Part shown: positions 24,564-33,129 of the stretch, piece by piece | How the letters are laid out: the number at the start of each line of letters is the position of its first letter | Position numbering within the stretch: position 1 is the first letter of the stretch | Assembly (NCBI GenBank): GCA_009701885.1 | Contig: WLJH01000025.1 | Location: 1-56,208 of the forward strand | From: Actinomycetota bacterium | GTDB taxonomy: Bacteria; Actinomycetota; Actinomycetes; Propionibacteriales; Nocardioidaceae | Length of the DNA stretch: 56,208 bases | Reading direction: 5' to 3' | The notes under the pieces: model-generated | Database searches by the model: none | Told to the model about the DNA's origin: nothing | The model's input: only the letters and a program-made list of their open reading frames with translations | Position numbers and translations under genes: made by a program

Positions 24564-26570
24564 GTGAGCAACACCGACCAGACCTTGGCCAACCTGCTCC
24601 AGGAGGACCGCCGCTTCGAGCCGCCCGCCGAGCTGGCCGCGCACGCCAACCTCACCGCCGAGGCCTACGACCGCGCCGCCGCGGACCGCGAGGGCTTCTG
24701 GGCCGCGCAGGCCGAGCGGATCACCTGGGCCGAGCCGTTCACGCAGGTCCTCGACTGGAGCAACCCGCCCTTCGCGAAGTGGTACGTCGGGGGGAAGCTG
24801 AACGCGGCGTACAACTGCGTCGACCGGCACGTCGAGGCCGGACGCGGCGACAAGGTCGCGATCCACTTCGTCGGCGAACCCGTCGGTGACACGCGCTCGA
24901 TCACCTACGCCGAGCTGCAGGACCTGGTCTCCCAGGCCGCCAACGCCCTCACCGACCTCGGTGTCGAGGCCGGCGACCGGGTCGCGATCTACATGCCGAT
25001 GATCCCCGAGGCCGTCGTCACGATGCTGGCCTGCGCGCGCATCGGCGCCCCGCACACGGTCGTCTTCGGCGGCTTCTCCTCCGACGCGCTCGCCTCGCGC
25101 CTGGAGGACTGCCAGGCCAAGGTCGTCGTCACCGCCGACGGCGGCTACCGCCGCGGCGCCGCCTCCGCGCTGAAGCCGGCCGTCGACGAGGCCCGCACCA
25201 AGGCCGAGACGCTGGGCCACACGGTGGAGAAGGTCCTCGTGGTGCGCCGCACCGGCCAGGACCTCGGCGAGAACGGGTGGGACGACGCGGTGGACGTGTG
25301 GTGGCACGACGCCGTGGACAGCGCCTCGACCCAGCACACCCCGGAGGCCTTCGACGCCGAGCACCCGCTCTACGTCATGTACACCTCCGGCACGACCGGC
25401 AAGCCCAAGGGCATCCTGCACACCACCGGCGGCTACCTCGTGGGCTGCTCCTACACCCACTGGGCCGTCTTCGACCTCAAGGACGACGACGTCTACTGGT
25501 GCACCGCCGACATCGGCTGGGTCACCGGGCACTCCTACATCGTCTACGGACCGCTGGCCAACGGCGTGACGCAGGTGCTCTACGAGGGCACACCCGACTC
25601 CCCGGAGCGCGGCCGGTGGTGGGACGTCATCGAGCAGCACGGGGTGACGATCTTCTACACCGCCCCCACCGCGATCCGCTCGTTCATGAAGCAGGGCCGC
25701 GAGATCCCCGATGCCCGCGACCTGTCCTCGCTGCGGCTCCTCGGCTCCGTCGGTGAGCCGATCAACCCCGAGGCCTACGTCTGGTACCGCCACGTCATCG
25801 GCGGCGACCGCACCCCGGTGGTCGACACCTGGTGGCAGACCGAGACCGGCTCGATCATGATCAGCCCCCTGCCCGGCGTCACCGCGGGCAAGCCGGGCTC
25901 GGCGATGATCCCGATCCCCGGCGTCGCGGCCGACGTCGTGGACGAGGAGGGGACGCCCGTCCCGAACGGCTCCGGCGGCTACCTCGTGCTCACCGAGCCG
26001 TGGCCCTCGATGCTGCGCACGATCTGGGGCGACGACGAGCGGTTCAAGGAGACCTACTGGGCGCGCTTCGCCAAGCAGGGCTACTACTTTGCCGGTGACG
26101 GCGCCAAGAAGGACTCCGACGGCGACCTGTGGGTGCTGGGCCGGGTCGACGACGTGATGAACGTGTCGGGCCACCGCCTGTCCACCACCGAGATCGAGTC
26201 GGCCCTGGTCTCGCACCCGAAGGTCGCCGAGGCCGCGGTCGTCGGCGCCAAGGACGAGGACACCGGCCAGGCGGTCTGCGCGTTCGTCATCCTCCGCGAG
26301 TCTGCGTTGGATTCCGGGGCGAGCGACGGGGGCGACGACATCGTCGCCGAGCTCCGCAAGCACGTCCGCAAGGAGATCGGCCCGATCGCGACCCCGCGGC
26401 AGATCATGGTCGTCCCCGAGCTGCCCAAGACCCGCTCGGGCAAGATCATGCGCCGCCTGCTGCGCGACGTCGCGGAGAACCGCGAGATCGGGGACGTCAC
26501 CACGCTGGCCGACTCCTCGGTGATGGACCTCATCTCCTCCGGCCTCTCGGGCGGCAAGGGCGACGAGTGA
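24564..26570 (+). CDS. acs: acetyl-CoA synthetase (AMP-forming)
   Basis: This 668-residue ANL-family enzyme makes acetyl-CoA from acetate, ATP and CoA. Visible are the N-terminal ACAS domain (FWAAQAERITWAEPF), the P-loop YTSGTTGKPKGILHT, the adenylate motif DTWWQTETGSIM, the hinge GRVDDVMNVSGHRLST, and the C-terminal PKTRSGKIMRRLLR whose Lys is the classical acetylation-controlled residue. A short insert (ALDSGASDGGDD) in the C-terminal domain departs from the standard sequence. The GTG at 24564 has an AGGAG-type site. It lies directly after actP, at the Rv3667 position of the conserved backbone. Confidence 0.96.
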   Translation: MSNTDQTLANLLQEDRRFEPPAELAAHANLTAEAYDRAAADREGFWAAQAERITWAEPFTQVLDWSNPPFAKWYVGGKLNAAYNCVDRHVEAGRGDKVAIHFVGEPVGDTRSITYAELQDLVSQAANALTDLGVEAGDRVAIYMPMIPEAVVTMLACARIGAPHTVVFGGFSSDALASRLEDCQAKVVVTADGGYRRGAASALKPAVDEARTKAETLGHTVEKVLVVRRTGQDLGENGWDDAVDVWWHDAVDSASTQHTPEAFDAEHPLYVMYTSGTTGKPKGILHTTGGYLVGCSYTHWAVFDLKDDDVYWCTADIGWVTGHSYIVYGPLANGVTQVLYEGTPDSPERGRWWDVIEQHGVTIFYTAPTAIRSFMKQGREIPDARDLSSLRLLGSVGEPINPEAYVWYRHVIGGDRTPVVDTWWQTETGSIMISPLPGVTAGKPGSAMIPIPGVAADVVDEEGTPVPNGSGGYLVLTEPWPSMLRTIWGDDERFKETYWARFAKQGYYFAGDGAKKDSDGDLWVLGRVDDVMNVSGHRLSTTEIESALVSHPKVAEAAVVGAKDEDTGQAVCAFVILRESALDSGASDGGDDIVAELRKHVRKEIGPIATPRQIMVVPELPKTRSGKIMRRLLRDVAENREIGDVTTLADSSVMDLISSGLSGGKGDE

Positions 26571-26575
26571 GCCCC

Positions 26576-26601
26576 GCCCGGCCGCCCAGGGGCGGCCGGG
26601 C
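26576..26601 (+). terminator. acs terminator hairpin
   Basis: GCCCGGCCGC (26576-26585) pairs with GCGGCCGGGC (26592-26601) around a 6-nt loop, 5 nt after the acs stop. A second strong hairpin (ACGCGGCGT 26628-26636 with ACGCCGCGT 26656-26664) follows before the nhaA promoter. Confidence 0.75.
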
Positions 26602-26695
26602 AGCCGCCTGCGGGCGGACCAGGAGCAACGCGGCGTACCGGTGAGCACCACCGGCACGCCGCGTCCCCGCCGCACGGGGTGAGCACCCGGACCGG

Positions 26696-26701
26696 TAGGT
26701 T
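26696..26701 (+). promoter_or_regulatory. -10 box upstream of nhaA
   Basis: TAGGTT is placed 8 nt before an in-frame GTG (26710) and 65 nt before the GTG with a good ribosome-binding site (26767). Either a leaderless long form or a 58-nt leader is possible. Confidence 0.4.
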
Positions 26702-26766
26702 GGGCCCGGGTGAGCCGGGAAGTCTGGTCGGCACGTGTGCCGTCGACCCCCCTCAAGGAGCCCCCT

Positions 26767-28227
26767 GTGACCGAGCCCGACGACCGCCCCGACGCCCCCG
26801 CCGGAGAGCAGTCCGGACTCGCGGGAGCCGAGCCGCCCGCCGACCCCACCCCGGTCGAGCCCAAGCCCTCGGACCCGCCGACCTCGAGCCGGGACACGAC
26901 GCGGGGCGGTCCCACCCCCGCCGACCGCAGCCCCCGGCTCTTCAGCCGCGGCAGCTTCCTGGAGAGCAGCCGGGTCTCGGAGGTGCTGCGCGGCGAGACG
27001 ACCGGCGGCCTGCTGCTCATCGTGGGCGCCGCGATCGCGATCATCTGGGCCAACACCGCCTACGCCGGCACCTACGAGGCGATCCGCGACTTCAAGCCGA
27101 TCTCCGAACCGGTCGACCTCGGTGCGTTCTCCCTCCACCTCGACCTGACGATCGGCAAGTGGGCGGCCGACGGCCTGCTGGCGATCTTCTTCTTCGTGGT
27201 GGGCCTGGAGCTCAAGCGCGAGTTCGTCGCCGGCGACCTGCGCGACCCGCGGCGCGCGGCGCTGCCGATGGCCGCTGCTGTGGGCGGCATGGTCGCCCCG
27301 GCGCTGATCTACGTCGCCTGGAACCTCGGCTCCGACGGCGCGCTGGAGGGTTGGGCCATCCCGACCGCCACCGACATCGCCTTCGCCGTGGCGATCCTCG
27401 CCGTCATCAGCACCCACCTGCCCTCGGGCCTGCGGACCTTCCTGCTGACCCTGGCCGTCGTCGACGACCTACTGGCCATCACGATCATCGCGCTCTTCTA
27501 CACCGCCGACCTCGACGTCGCCTTCCTGCTGCTGGGCCTGGTGCCCATCGCCGTCTTCGCGCTGCTGGTGCAGAAGCGCATCCGCTCCGGCTGGCTGCTG
27601 CTCCCCCTGGCACTCCTCGCCTGGGTGCTGATCCACGAGTCCGGTGTGCACGCGACCGTCGCCGGCGTGCTGCTCGGCTTCACGGTGCCGGTGCTGCGCC
27701 GAGACGGCGCCGACGGTCCCGGCCTGGCCGAGCACCTGGAGCACCTGGTGCGCCCGATCAGCGCCGGCTTCGCCGTACCCGTCTTCGCCTTCTTCGCCGC
27801 CGGCGTCACCGTCGGAGGGCTCTCGGGCCTGGCCGAGTCGATCACCGACCCGGTCGCCCTCGGCATCATCACCGGCCTGGTCGTCGGCAAGGCGGTCGGC
27901 ATCACCGGCGCGACCTGGCTGCTGTCGAAGTTCACCCGCGCCGAGCTCGACGACGAGCTCTCGTGGGTCGACGTCATCGGCCTCTCGATGCTCGCGGGCA
28001 TCGGCTTCACCGTCTCCCTGCTGATCGGGGAGCTGGCGTTCGGCACCGGGTCCGAGCGCGACGAGCAGGTGAAGGTCGGCGTCCTCGTGGGCTCCCTCAC
28101 CGCGGTTGCCCTCGCGAGCATCGTGCTCAAGGCCCGGGACCGGGTCTACCAGCGGCTCAACGAGCTCGAGACCGTCGACGAGGACCGCGACGGCATCCCC
28201 GACGTGTTCCAGGGCGACCGCCGCTGA
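26767..28227 (+). CDS. nhaA: Na+/H+ antiporter NhaA
   Basis: This 486-residue antiporter exchanges sodium for protons across the membrane. The NhaA core runs from about residue 70 to 460, with [22 protein letters not shown] (the two essential Asp residues) and [16 protein letters not shown]. The first 65 residues are a Pro/Asp-rich cytosolic extension. The tail reads [13 protein letters not shown], like a thrombospondin type 3 calcium-loop repeat, which is unusual for NhaA. I chose the GTG at 26767 because AAGGAG is 6 nt upstream. An in-frame GTG at 26710 would add 19 residues. Sodium export may offset sodium-coupled carboxylate uptake by the neighbouring symporters. Confidence 0.92.
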   Translation: MTEPDDRPDAPAGEQSGLAGAEPPADPTPVEPKPSDPPTSSRDTTRGGPTPADRSPRLFSRGSFLESSRVSEVLRGETTGGLLLIVGAAIAIIWANTAYAGTYEAIRDFKPISEPVDLGAFSLHLDLTIGKWAADGLLAIFFFVVGLELKREFVAGDLRDPRRAALPMAAAVGGMVAPALIYVAWNLGSDGALEGWAIPTATDIAFAVAILAVISTHLPSGLRTFLLTLAVVDDLLAITIIALFYTADLDVAFLLLGLVPIAVFALLVQKRIRSGWLLLPLALLAWVLIHESGVHATVAGVLLGFTVPVLRRDGADGPGLAEHLEHLVRPISAGFAVPVFAFFAAGVTVGGLSGLAESITDPVALGIITGLVVGKAVGITGATWLLSKFTRAELDDELSWVDVIGLSMLAGIGFTVSLLIGELAFGTGSERDEQVKVGVLVGSLTAVALASIVLKARDRVYQRLNELETVDEDRDGIPDVFQGDRR

Positions 28228-28277
28228 GGGAGACGGGCGGGAGCGGCTGGGCAGGAGCGGCCGGCCTGCCGCGGGCG

Positions 28278-28300
28278 AGGTTCAGCGGCTGGCCGCTGGA
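28278..28300. repeat. hairpin repeat left of the IS3 element
   Basis: AGGTTCAGCGGCTGGCCGCT plus GGA, containing the stem CAGCGGC-TG-GCCGCTG. The same 23 bp recur in direct orientation at 29890-29912 on the other side of the insertion sequence. It may act as the nhaA terminator. Confidence 0.8.
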
Positions 28301-28322
28301 CCTGACGGCGGGCCGGAACCTG

Positions 28323-29348
28323 TCAACCTGCGTGGAGTCGGTCGCGGTTGGTTTTCTGATTGATGGCCACTTGGGCCATGGGGGTCCGGACCCGGGGCGG
28401 GCCGGCGAACCGTTCGGGGTGGGCGGCGTAGAGGGCCTCCATGGTGGCTTGGCGTCGGTGGTGGACGCCGGTCCAGCTTCCGTGGTGCACGTCGTGGGGG
28501 GTGTGGCCCTCCAGCCCGGTGTGGTGGTGGCGGTGGTTGTAGCCCTCGACGAACTCAGCTGCCCAGGACCTGGCGTGGTCGAGGTTGGTGAAGAACGCGG
28601 GGTAGTCAGGGGCGTACTTCGCGGTCTTGAACAGCGACTCGGAGTAGGGGTTGTCGTTCGACACTCGGGGTCGGTTGCGGCTGGTCTGGATGCCGAGCTT
28701 GGCGAACAGCTCGCCCAGGGTGTGTGAGGTCATCGAGGGACCACCGTCGGAGTGGATGATCCGCGGCAGCACCCCACGCACAGCGAAGGCCTGCTCGAAC
28801 ATCTCGGCTGCCAGGTCGTCGTCCTCGCGGGCCTCGACCCGCCACCCGGTGACCATGCGGGAGAACACGTCCAGGGATAGGTACAGCTGGTAGGTCACGC
28901 CCCGGTAGGGCCCCCGAAGGTGGGTGATGTCCCACGACCAGGCCTGATCGGGGCCATCAACGAGCAGCGTCGGCATCGCGGTGGCACGGTGCTTACGGGT
29001 ACGCCGAACCGGCCGTGTGGTCTGCTCGAGGGTGCGGGCGATGCGGTACCAGCTCGACAGCGACGCGACCGGGTCGCCGGCGTCCAGGGCGTCGTAGAAC
29101 GCCTGATAGACCGACTTCTTGGCTGCGAACGCGGTCTGGATCTTCACCGTGATCTGAGCCCGTTCGTCTTCAGTGAGCCAGGACTGGGTGCGACGCTGAC
29201 GGTGCGCAAACGGTTCGCTGACCCGGGCGCGGGGCTGATTGCGGTAGTGCCACGTCGAGCGGGCTACTCCGGCCAAGTCCAGGGCTGCGCGCTGTGAGAA
29301 CCCCACTGCAATCAACGCCAGCACCAACGCGGCACTGATCTCAGCCAC
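28323..29348 (-). CDS. IS3-family transposase OrfB (integrase core)
   Basis: This 341-residue DDE transposase has an HTH-like front (GFSQRAALDLAGVARSTWHY), the first catalytic Asp in WSWDITHLRG, the second in IIHSDGGPSMTS, and the Glu in NDNPYSESLFKTAKY, followed by EGYNHRHHHTGL. All three catalytic residues are present and the frame is intact, so the protein could be active. The GTG start at 29348 lies 5 bp after the orfA stop. There is no visible slippery overlap, so separate translation is more likely than a frameshift fusion. Confidence 0.9.
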   Translation of the reverse strand: MAEISAALVLALIAVGFSQRAALDLAGVARSTWHYRNQPRARVSEPFAHRQRRTQSWLTEDERAQITVKIQTAFAAKKSVYQAFYDALDAGDPVASLSSWYRIARTLEQTTRPVRRTRKHRATAMPTLLVDGPDQAWSWDITHLRGPYRGVTYQLYLSLDVFSRMVTGWRVEAREDDDLAAEMFEQAFAVRGVLPRIIHSDGGPSMTSHTLGELFAKLGIQTSRNRPRVSNDNPYSESLFKTAKYAPDYPAFFTNLDHARSWAAEFVEGYNHRHHHTGLEGHTPHDVHHGSWTGVHHRRQATMEALYAAHPERFAGPPRVRTPMAQVAINQKTNRDRLHAG

Positions 29349-29353
29349 CGGCT

Positions 29354-29815
29354 CTAGCGCTGCTTCTTCGTGGGTGCCGGGTCGGGGGTTGGTGCAGCGG
29401 CTGGATCGGGCTCGGAGTTCTTGGCATCGCCGCTTGGATGCAAGAGCTCGATAGCTTTTCCCAGCGCATCGACCGCCCGCCGCTGACGGCCCAGCTCCTC
29501 ATCGCGCTGCTCGAGCTCGCGTTGATGGGCGGCATCGCGCGCAGCGATCTGCTCACGCAACGCGGCGTTCTCTTGCAGCAGCCGCGCCACCGCGCTGGTC
29601 TCGTCCATGTCCACCCGTCCTTCGGTCCAGGGCACCAGCCCATGGTCCAAGGTGTCAGCCAGGACCGCACGCTTCCAGCGCCGCAACTGGTCATCGCGGA
29701 TCCCGCGAACCTTGAGCAGCTTCTGCTTCTCGCCGTACGGAGCCAGCATGTACTCGTACACGAACGCGCGCCGTTCCTCGACGCTGTAGACACCCTCGAT
29801 GGGCAAGTCGATCAC
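29354..29815 (-). CDS. IS3-family OrfA (DNA-binding helper)
   Basis: This 153-residue protein has an N-terminal helix-turn-helix-like region (EERRAFVYEYMLAPYGEKQK, then KVRGIRDDQLRRWKRAV). A leucine-rich coiled coil (about 72-122, RLLQENAALREQIAARDAA) and a Pro/Ala-rich tail ending KKQR follow. OrfA proteins recognise the element's ends and join OrfB in the transposition complex. The ATG at 29815 is about 40 bp from the right terminal repeat. Confidence 0.8.
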   Translation of the reverse strand: MIDLPIEGVYSVEERRAFVYEYMLAPYGEKQKLLKVRGIRDDQLRRWKRAVLADTLDHGLVPWTEGRVDMDETSAVARLLQENAALREQIAARDAAHQRELEQRDEELGRQRRAVDALGKAIELLHPSGDAKNSEPDPAAAPTPDPAPTKKQR

Positions 29816-29886
29816 TCCTAGCTCAGAGCGACTGACTCACACGCAGACTGGCAGACAGGGGGCCGCTGCAGCTTCATCGTCTCGGC

Positions 29887-29918
29887 GTCAGGTTCAGCGG
29901 CTGGCCGCTGGAGCTGAC
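29887..29918. repeat. hairpin repeat right of the IS3 element
   Basis: GTCAG-GTT-CAGCGGC-TG-GCCGCTG-GAG-CTGAC forms an almost complete stem. Its inner 23 bp (29890-29912) are identical to 28278-28300. It also lies downstream of the minus-strand holin-like gene and may end that transcript. Confidence 0.8.
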
Positions 29919-29972
29919 ACGGGGACTACCGCCGGGCGGCTCGGCCGGCCACCCGCCGTCCTCGGGGGAGGA

Positions 29973-30377
29973 TCAGGCCTGGCCCTTGAGCGCCCGCGGG
30001 ATCTCCTTGCCCTGCTTGATGGCCCGCTCGGGCGCCTTGACCTTCTTGACGCTGCGGACGCCGGCGAAGACCATCCCGCCCGCAAGCAGCAGGTAGAGGC
30101 CGAAGACGATGAGGAACGCCCAGTGCAGGTCCAGGCCCGAGCCGTTCCAGTGGATGAAGTAGGCCAGCGCGACCGACAGCATGATGATGGCCAGCACCGC
30201 GATGAAGGCGGCGGCCGCGAAGAGCCCGACACCCACACCACCGAACTTCGCGCTGATCTTGAGCTCGGACTTCGCGAGCTCGATCTCCTTGCTGATGAGC
30301 GTGGAGATGTCACGGCTGGCGTCGGCCACCAGGCGCCCGATGGTCGGGTCGGTCTCCTTGACCTCTTCGATGGCCAC
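29973..30377 (-). CDS. phage-holin-family (DUF1469-like) membrane protein
   Basis: This 134-residue protein has a soluble amphipathic N-terminus (TIGRLVADASRDISTLISKE, IELAKSEL), then two long membrane helices (about 47-72 and 84-106), and a basic tail (KKVKAPERAIKQGKE). It matches the actinobacterial holin-superfamily proteins at the Rv3669 position. Despite the name there is no phage context and its role is unknown. The start is a GTG at 30377 with GGGAG upstream. TAGGGT (minus, 30419-30414) is the likely -10 box, giving a leader of about 30 nt. Confidence 0.75.
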   Translation of the reverse strand: MAIEEVKETDPTIGRLVADASRDISTLISKEIELAKSELKISAKFGGVGVGLFAAAAFIAVLAIIMLSVALAYFIHWNGSGLDLHWAFLIVFGLYLLLAGGMVFAGVRSVKKVKAPERAIKQGKEIPRALKGQA

Positions 30378-30516
30378 TGCTGCTCCCGTGTCTCGGCTCC
30401 GGCTGACGGCCCGACCCTAGCGAACACCTGCCCCCTCCCACCCGGCCCTCCCGGGTGACCCGCGCCGGGTGGGTTCCCCGCCGCCGGCACGAGGGTGCGC
30501 GGGGGCGCGGCCGGAC

Positions 30517-30606
30517 GGGGACGCCCGCCGAGGAGCGTGGTTGGGTCTGGCGGCGTCCTCGTGAGGCACGAGCGAGGAGGCTGGTAGCGACGAGGCGGGC
30601 GTCCCC
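30517..30606. repeat. long inverted repeat downstream of marP
   Basis: GGGGACGCCCGCC (30517-30529) is perfectly inverted at 30594-30606, with nested short stems around CTCGTG-CACGAG between. It lies between the marP stop and the holin-gene promoter and could be the terminator of the marP operon. Nothing else is seen in 30420-30641. Confidence 0.65.
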
Positions 30607-30641
30607 GGGAGGCCGCGACCCCGCGCGCCCACCCGCGGACC

Positions 30642-31814
30642 CTAGGACGCGCAGGCGCCCGTGGAGACCGGCTCCGTGCCCGCCCGACCCTGCTCGGCCG
30701 CGGTCTGCACCTGGTCGCGCGTCAGGGCGTAGCCGGTCTCCGCGTCGGTGACCGAGGCCGCGAACACCACGCCGACGACGTCGCCGCGCGGGTTGACGAT
30801 CGGGCCGCCGGAGTTCCCGGGACGGACGAGGCCACGCAGCGAGAAGACCTCGCGGATCACCGTGCCGGTGCCGTAGATGTTGGGCGAGCGCAGCCGCTGC
30901 TCGGCGCGGATGCGGCCGGCGCGCACGTCGTACGGGCCGTCCTCGGGGTAGCCGACGATGACGATCGCGTCCTCGGGGGCGGCGTCGGCGAACTCCAGGA
31001 CCGGCGCGGTGCCGGTGTCGACCTCGACCACCGCGACGTCGACGTCGGGGTTGTAGTAGACGACCTCGCCCTGCACGGTCTCCTCGCCGACCTGCACCTG
31101 CGGGGCGTCGACGCCGGCCACCACGTGGGCGTTGGTCATGACCCGGTCGGGCGCGTAGACGAAGCCGCTGCCCTCGATGCCGGAGCCGCAGCGGTTGGTG
31201 CCGCGGATCTTCAGCACGCTGGGTCGGACCGCCTCCACGGCCGGGCGGCGCAGCACCCGCTCGTTGCCGGGGGCCACCTGGACGATCCGCTCGGGGGCGA
31301 ACGGCTCGAGGTAGCGGGGGAAGAAGCCGGTGCCGACAACGCCGTTGAAGGCCTGCAGGAGGCTGTCCGCGGAGGTCGGGAGTGCCTGGTCGACCTGGGC
31401 GAGCACGGTGGAGGAGCGCACCAGCGGGGTGATGCCGGCGATCCGGGAGCCGGAGACCGCCACGCCCAGGGCCCAGGCGACCAGCAGGACCGCCGCGGCG
31501 CTCAGCGCCGCACCACCGACCGCGTCGAGGGCGCGCACGGGCTGCCAGGTGATCCGCGAGCGCAGCCGCGCTCCGGCGTACTGGAAGGAGGCCTGGCCCA
31601 GGGATGCGGCCACGATGACGATGAACAGCGCCCCAAGGGAGACCAGCAGCGAGGGGTCGGCGTCGCCGAGCGCGATCGGTGCCAGCCAGATGCCGAGCAG
31701 TCCGCCGAGCAGCAGGCCGGCGGTGGCGGCGGCACCGGTGATGAAGCCCTGCCAGTAGCCCGACAGCGCGTAGGCCAGCACCAGCAGCAGGAGCAGCCAG
31801 TCGAGCAGGTTCAT
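30642..31814 (-). CDS. marP: MarP-type membrane serine protease
   Basis: This 390-residue protein begins with four membrane helices of the CvpA-like type (within residues 1-125), followed by a periplasmic chymotrypsin/HtrA-like protease domain. The triad is His230 (TNAHVVAG), Asp259 (NPDVDVAVVEV) and Ser335 (RPGNSGGP). Cys209 and Cys388 sit where M. tuberculosis MarP (Rv3671c) forms its regulatory disulfide. MarP protects mycobacteria against acid and oxidative stress by activating cell-wall hydrolases; the same role is inferred here. It is the last gene of the minus-strand operon nth-tlpA-nudix-marP, and its ATG overlaps the nudix stop by one base (TGATG). Confidence 0.92.
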   Translation of the reverse strand: MNLLDWLLLLLVLAYALSGYWQGFITGAAATAGLLLGGLLGIWLAPIALGDADPSLLVSLGALFIVIVAASLGQASFQYAGARLRSRITWQPVRALDAVGGAALSAAAVLLVAWALGVAVSGSRIAGITPLVRSSTVLAQVDQALPTSADSLLQAFNGVVGTGFFPRYLEPFAPERIVQVAPGNERVLRRPAVEAVRPSVLKIRGTNRCGSGIEGSGFVYAPDRVMTNAHVVAGVDAPQVQVGEETVQGEVVYYNPDVDVAVVEVDTGTAPVLEFADAAPEDAIVIVGYPEDGPYDVRAGRIRAEQRLRSPNIYGTGTVIREVFSLRGLVRPGNSGGPIVNPRGDVVGVVFAASVTDAETGYALTRDQVQTAAEQGRAGTEPVSTGACAS

Positions 31815-32521
31815 CAGAGGTCCTCCTCGATGTCGAGCATCTTGGCGGCCTCGGAGACCCGGTGGTCGGCGGAGAGCATGTAGTCGGGCAGGTCCTGGAT
31901 GCGGGTCTCGTCCCACGGCTGGGTCCAGCCGAGGAAGTCGAAGAGCCGGGCGATGATGCCGCCGGTGAAGCCCCAGAGGATGACGTCCTTGTCCGGGCCG
32001 ATGAGGAAGCCGGGGCTCTGGTAGCCCTTCGGGTGCCGCACGGTCACGCGGTGCTCGGGGTCGAGCAGCTCGGCGATCGGCGCGTGGTGGATGGCGTGCA
32101 CCTCCGCCCGCGACGCGATGTGCACCGCCGACCGTTCGGCCCACCAGCCCAGGACCGGGGTGACGGCGAAGTTCGAGGGCGGCAGCCACAGCTCCGGCAG
32201 CCGGCCGAAGATCGTCACCTCGGCCGGGTCGAGCCCGACCTCCTCCTCGGCCTCGCGCAGGGCCGCCTCCTCGACGCTCTCGCCCGGGTCCAGCGAGCCG
32301 CCCGGGAAGGAGACCTGGCCGGGGTGGCTGCGCATGTCGTGGGCGCGCTCGGTGAGCAGCAGCTCGCCGCCGTGCTCCCCCTCACCGAAGAGCATGAGGA
32401 CCGCGCCGGGGCGGGCCGAACCGTCCTCGGGCGGGGTGAACCGCGTCAGGTCGAGGGCGTCGATCGCCTCGGCGCCCTCCTTGACCGGCAGCAGCCAGTC
32501 AGGGAGTCGTACGTCGCTCAC
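31814..32521 (-). CDS. Nudix hydrolase, CoA pyrophosphatase type
   Basis: This 235-residue protein has the Nudix box at about residues 75-97 (Gly75, Glu81, REAEEEVG). The preceding SHPGQVSFPGG motif is typical of the NudL/CoA pyrophosphatase group, which splits CoA and derivatives to phosphopantetheine and adenosine nucleotide. It corresponds to Rv3672c by position. The GTG at 32521 overlaps the tlpA stop (GTGA). Confidence 0.9.
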   Translation of the reverse strand: MSDVRLPDWLLPVKEGAEAIDALDLTRFTPPEDGSARPGAVLMLFGEGEHGGELLLTERAHDMRSHPGQVSFPGGSLDPGESVEEAALREAEEEVGLDPAEVTIFGRLPELWLPPSNFAVTPVLGWWAERSAVHIASRAEVHAIHHAPIAELLDPEHRVTVRHPKGYQSPGFLIGPDKDVILWGFTGGIIARLFDFLGWTQPWDETRIQDLPDYMLSADHRVSEAAKMLDIEEDL

Positions 32522-33129
32522 AGGCTCACTCCCAGGTGCGTCTCGACCAGGTCCTCGAGCTCCTCGACCGACTCCAGCTCGACCGGCAGCACGCGCGCGA
32601 TCGTGCCGTCCTCGGCCACCAGGACCGTGGAGGGCAGCGCGGTCACGCGGAGCGGGTCCGCCTGCACGACGCCCTCGGCGTCCGCGACCGACGGGTAGGT
32701 GACGCCGCGCTCGGCGAGCTGCTCCATCGCCAGGCCGGTGTTGGGGTCCTGGAAGTCGATGCCGAGGACCGGCACGGTCTCGCCGTGCTCCTCGTGGAAG
32801 GTCTGGAGGACCGGCATCTCGCGGCGGCACGGACCGCACCACGACGCCCACACGTTGACCACCATCGGCCCCCGCAGGGTGGACAGGTCGACGTCGGGGC
32901 CGCCGCCGAAGCACGGCAGCACGACCTCGGGCAGGCCGCCCTCGACGGGCTCGCCGGTGCCGGGCAGGCAGTCCTCGATGCCGGCCGCCTCCTTGGCCGC
33001 GCGCAGCTCGGCGGTGTCCACGTCGATGGCCGGGGGGTTGGGAACGAACGGCGCCTCGCCGTCGGAGCAGCCCGCGAGCACGAGGGCCGCGCCCGCGACG
33101 GCGAGCGCTCGGGCCACCCGGCGCCTCAC
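32518..33129 (-). CDS. TlpA-like thioredoxin lipoprotein
   Basis: This 203-residue exported protein has a signal with lipobox LVLAGC (lipid-modified Cys21). A thioredoxin fold follows with the redox motif WCGPC (Cys98, Cys101) and the cis-Pro region VTALPSTVLV. It also has an extra Cys pair (Cys54 and Cys73) before the active site. The family (TlpA/ResA, AhpC-TSA) reduces disulfides outside the membrane, often for cytochrome c maturation. In this operon it could act on the MarP disulfide, which is inferred. It matches Rv3673c. The GTG overlaps the nth stop. Confidence 0.9.
   Translation of the reverse strand: MRRRVARALAVAGAALVLAGCSDGEAPFVPNPPAIDVDTAELRAAKEAAGIEDCLPGTGEPVEGGLPEVVLPCFGGGPDVDLSTLRGPMVVNVWASWCGPCRREMPVLQTFHEEHGETVPVLGIDFQDPNTGLAMEQLAERGVTYPSVADAEGVVQADPLRVTALPSTVLVAEDGTIARVLPVELESVEELEDLVETHLGVSL

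Larger units (their letters stand above)
28321..29857 (-). mobile_element. IS3-family insertion sequence
   Basis: The element is about 1537 bp. The left end TGTCAACCTGCGTGGAGTCG and the complement of the right end (29857 inward, TGTCTGCCAGTCTGCGTGTG) are imperfect inverted repeats sharing CTGCGTG-GAGTC and GTCGC blocks with small gaps. It carries two consecutive open reading frames on the minus strand, orfA and orfB. The orfB stop lies 2 nt inside the left end. No matching target duplication flanks the ends I propose, so the insertion may be old or the ends off by a few bases. Confidence 0.75.

Noticed and set aside
29341..29360. programmed frameshift joining orfA and orfB of the IS3 element
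   Set aside because: orfA ends in TAG before orfB begins and I see no slippery run with downstream structure. The frames look separately translated.
28311..29867. target-site duplication of the IS3 element
   Set aside because: The bases beside the proposed ends (AACC on the left, GGGG on the right) do not match in direct orientation.
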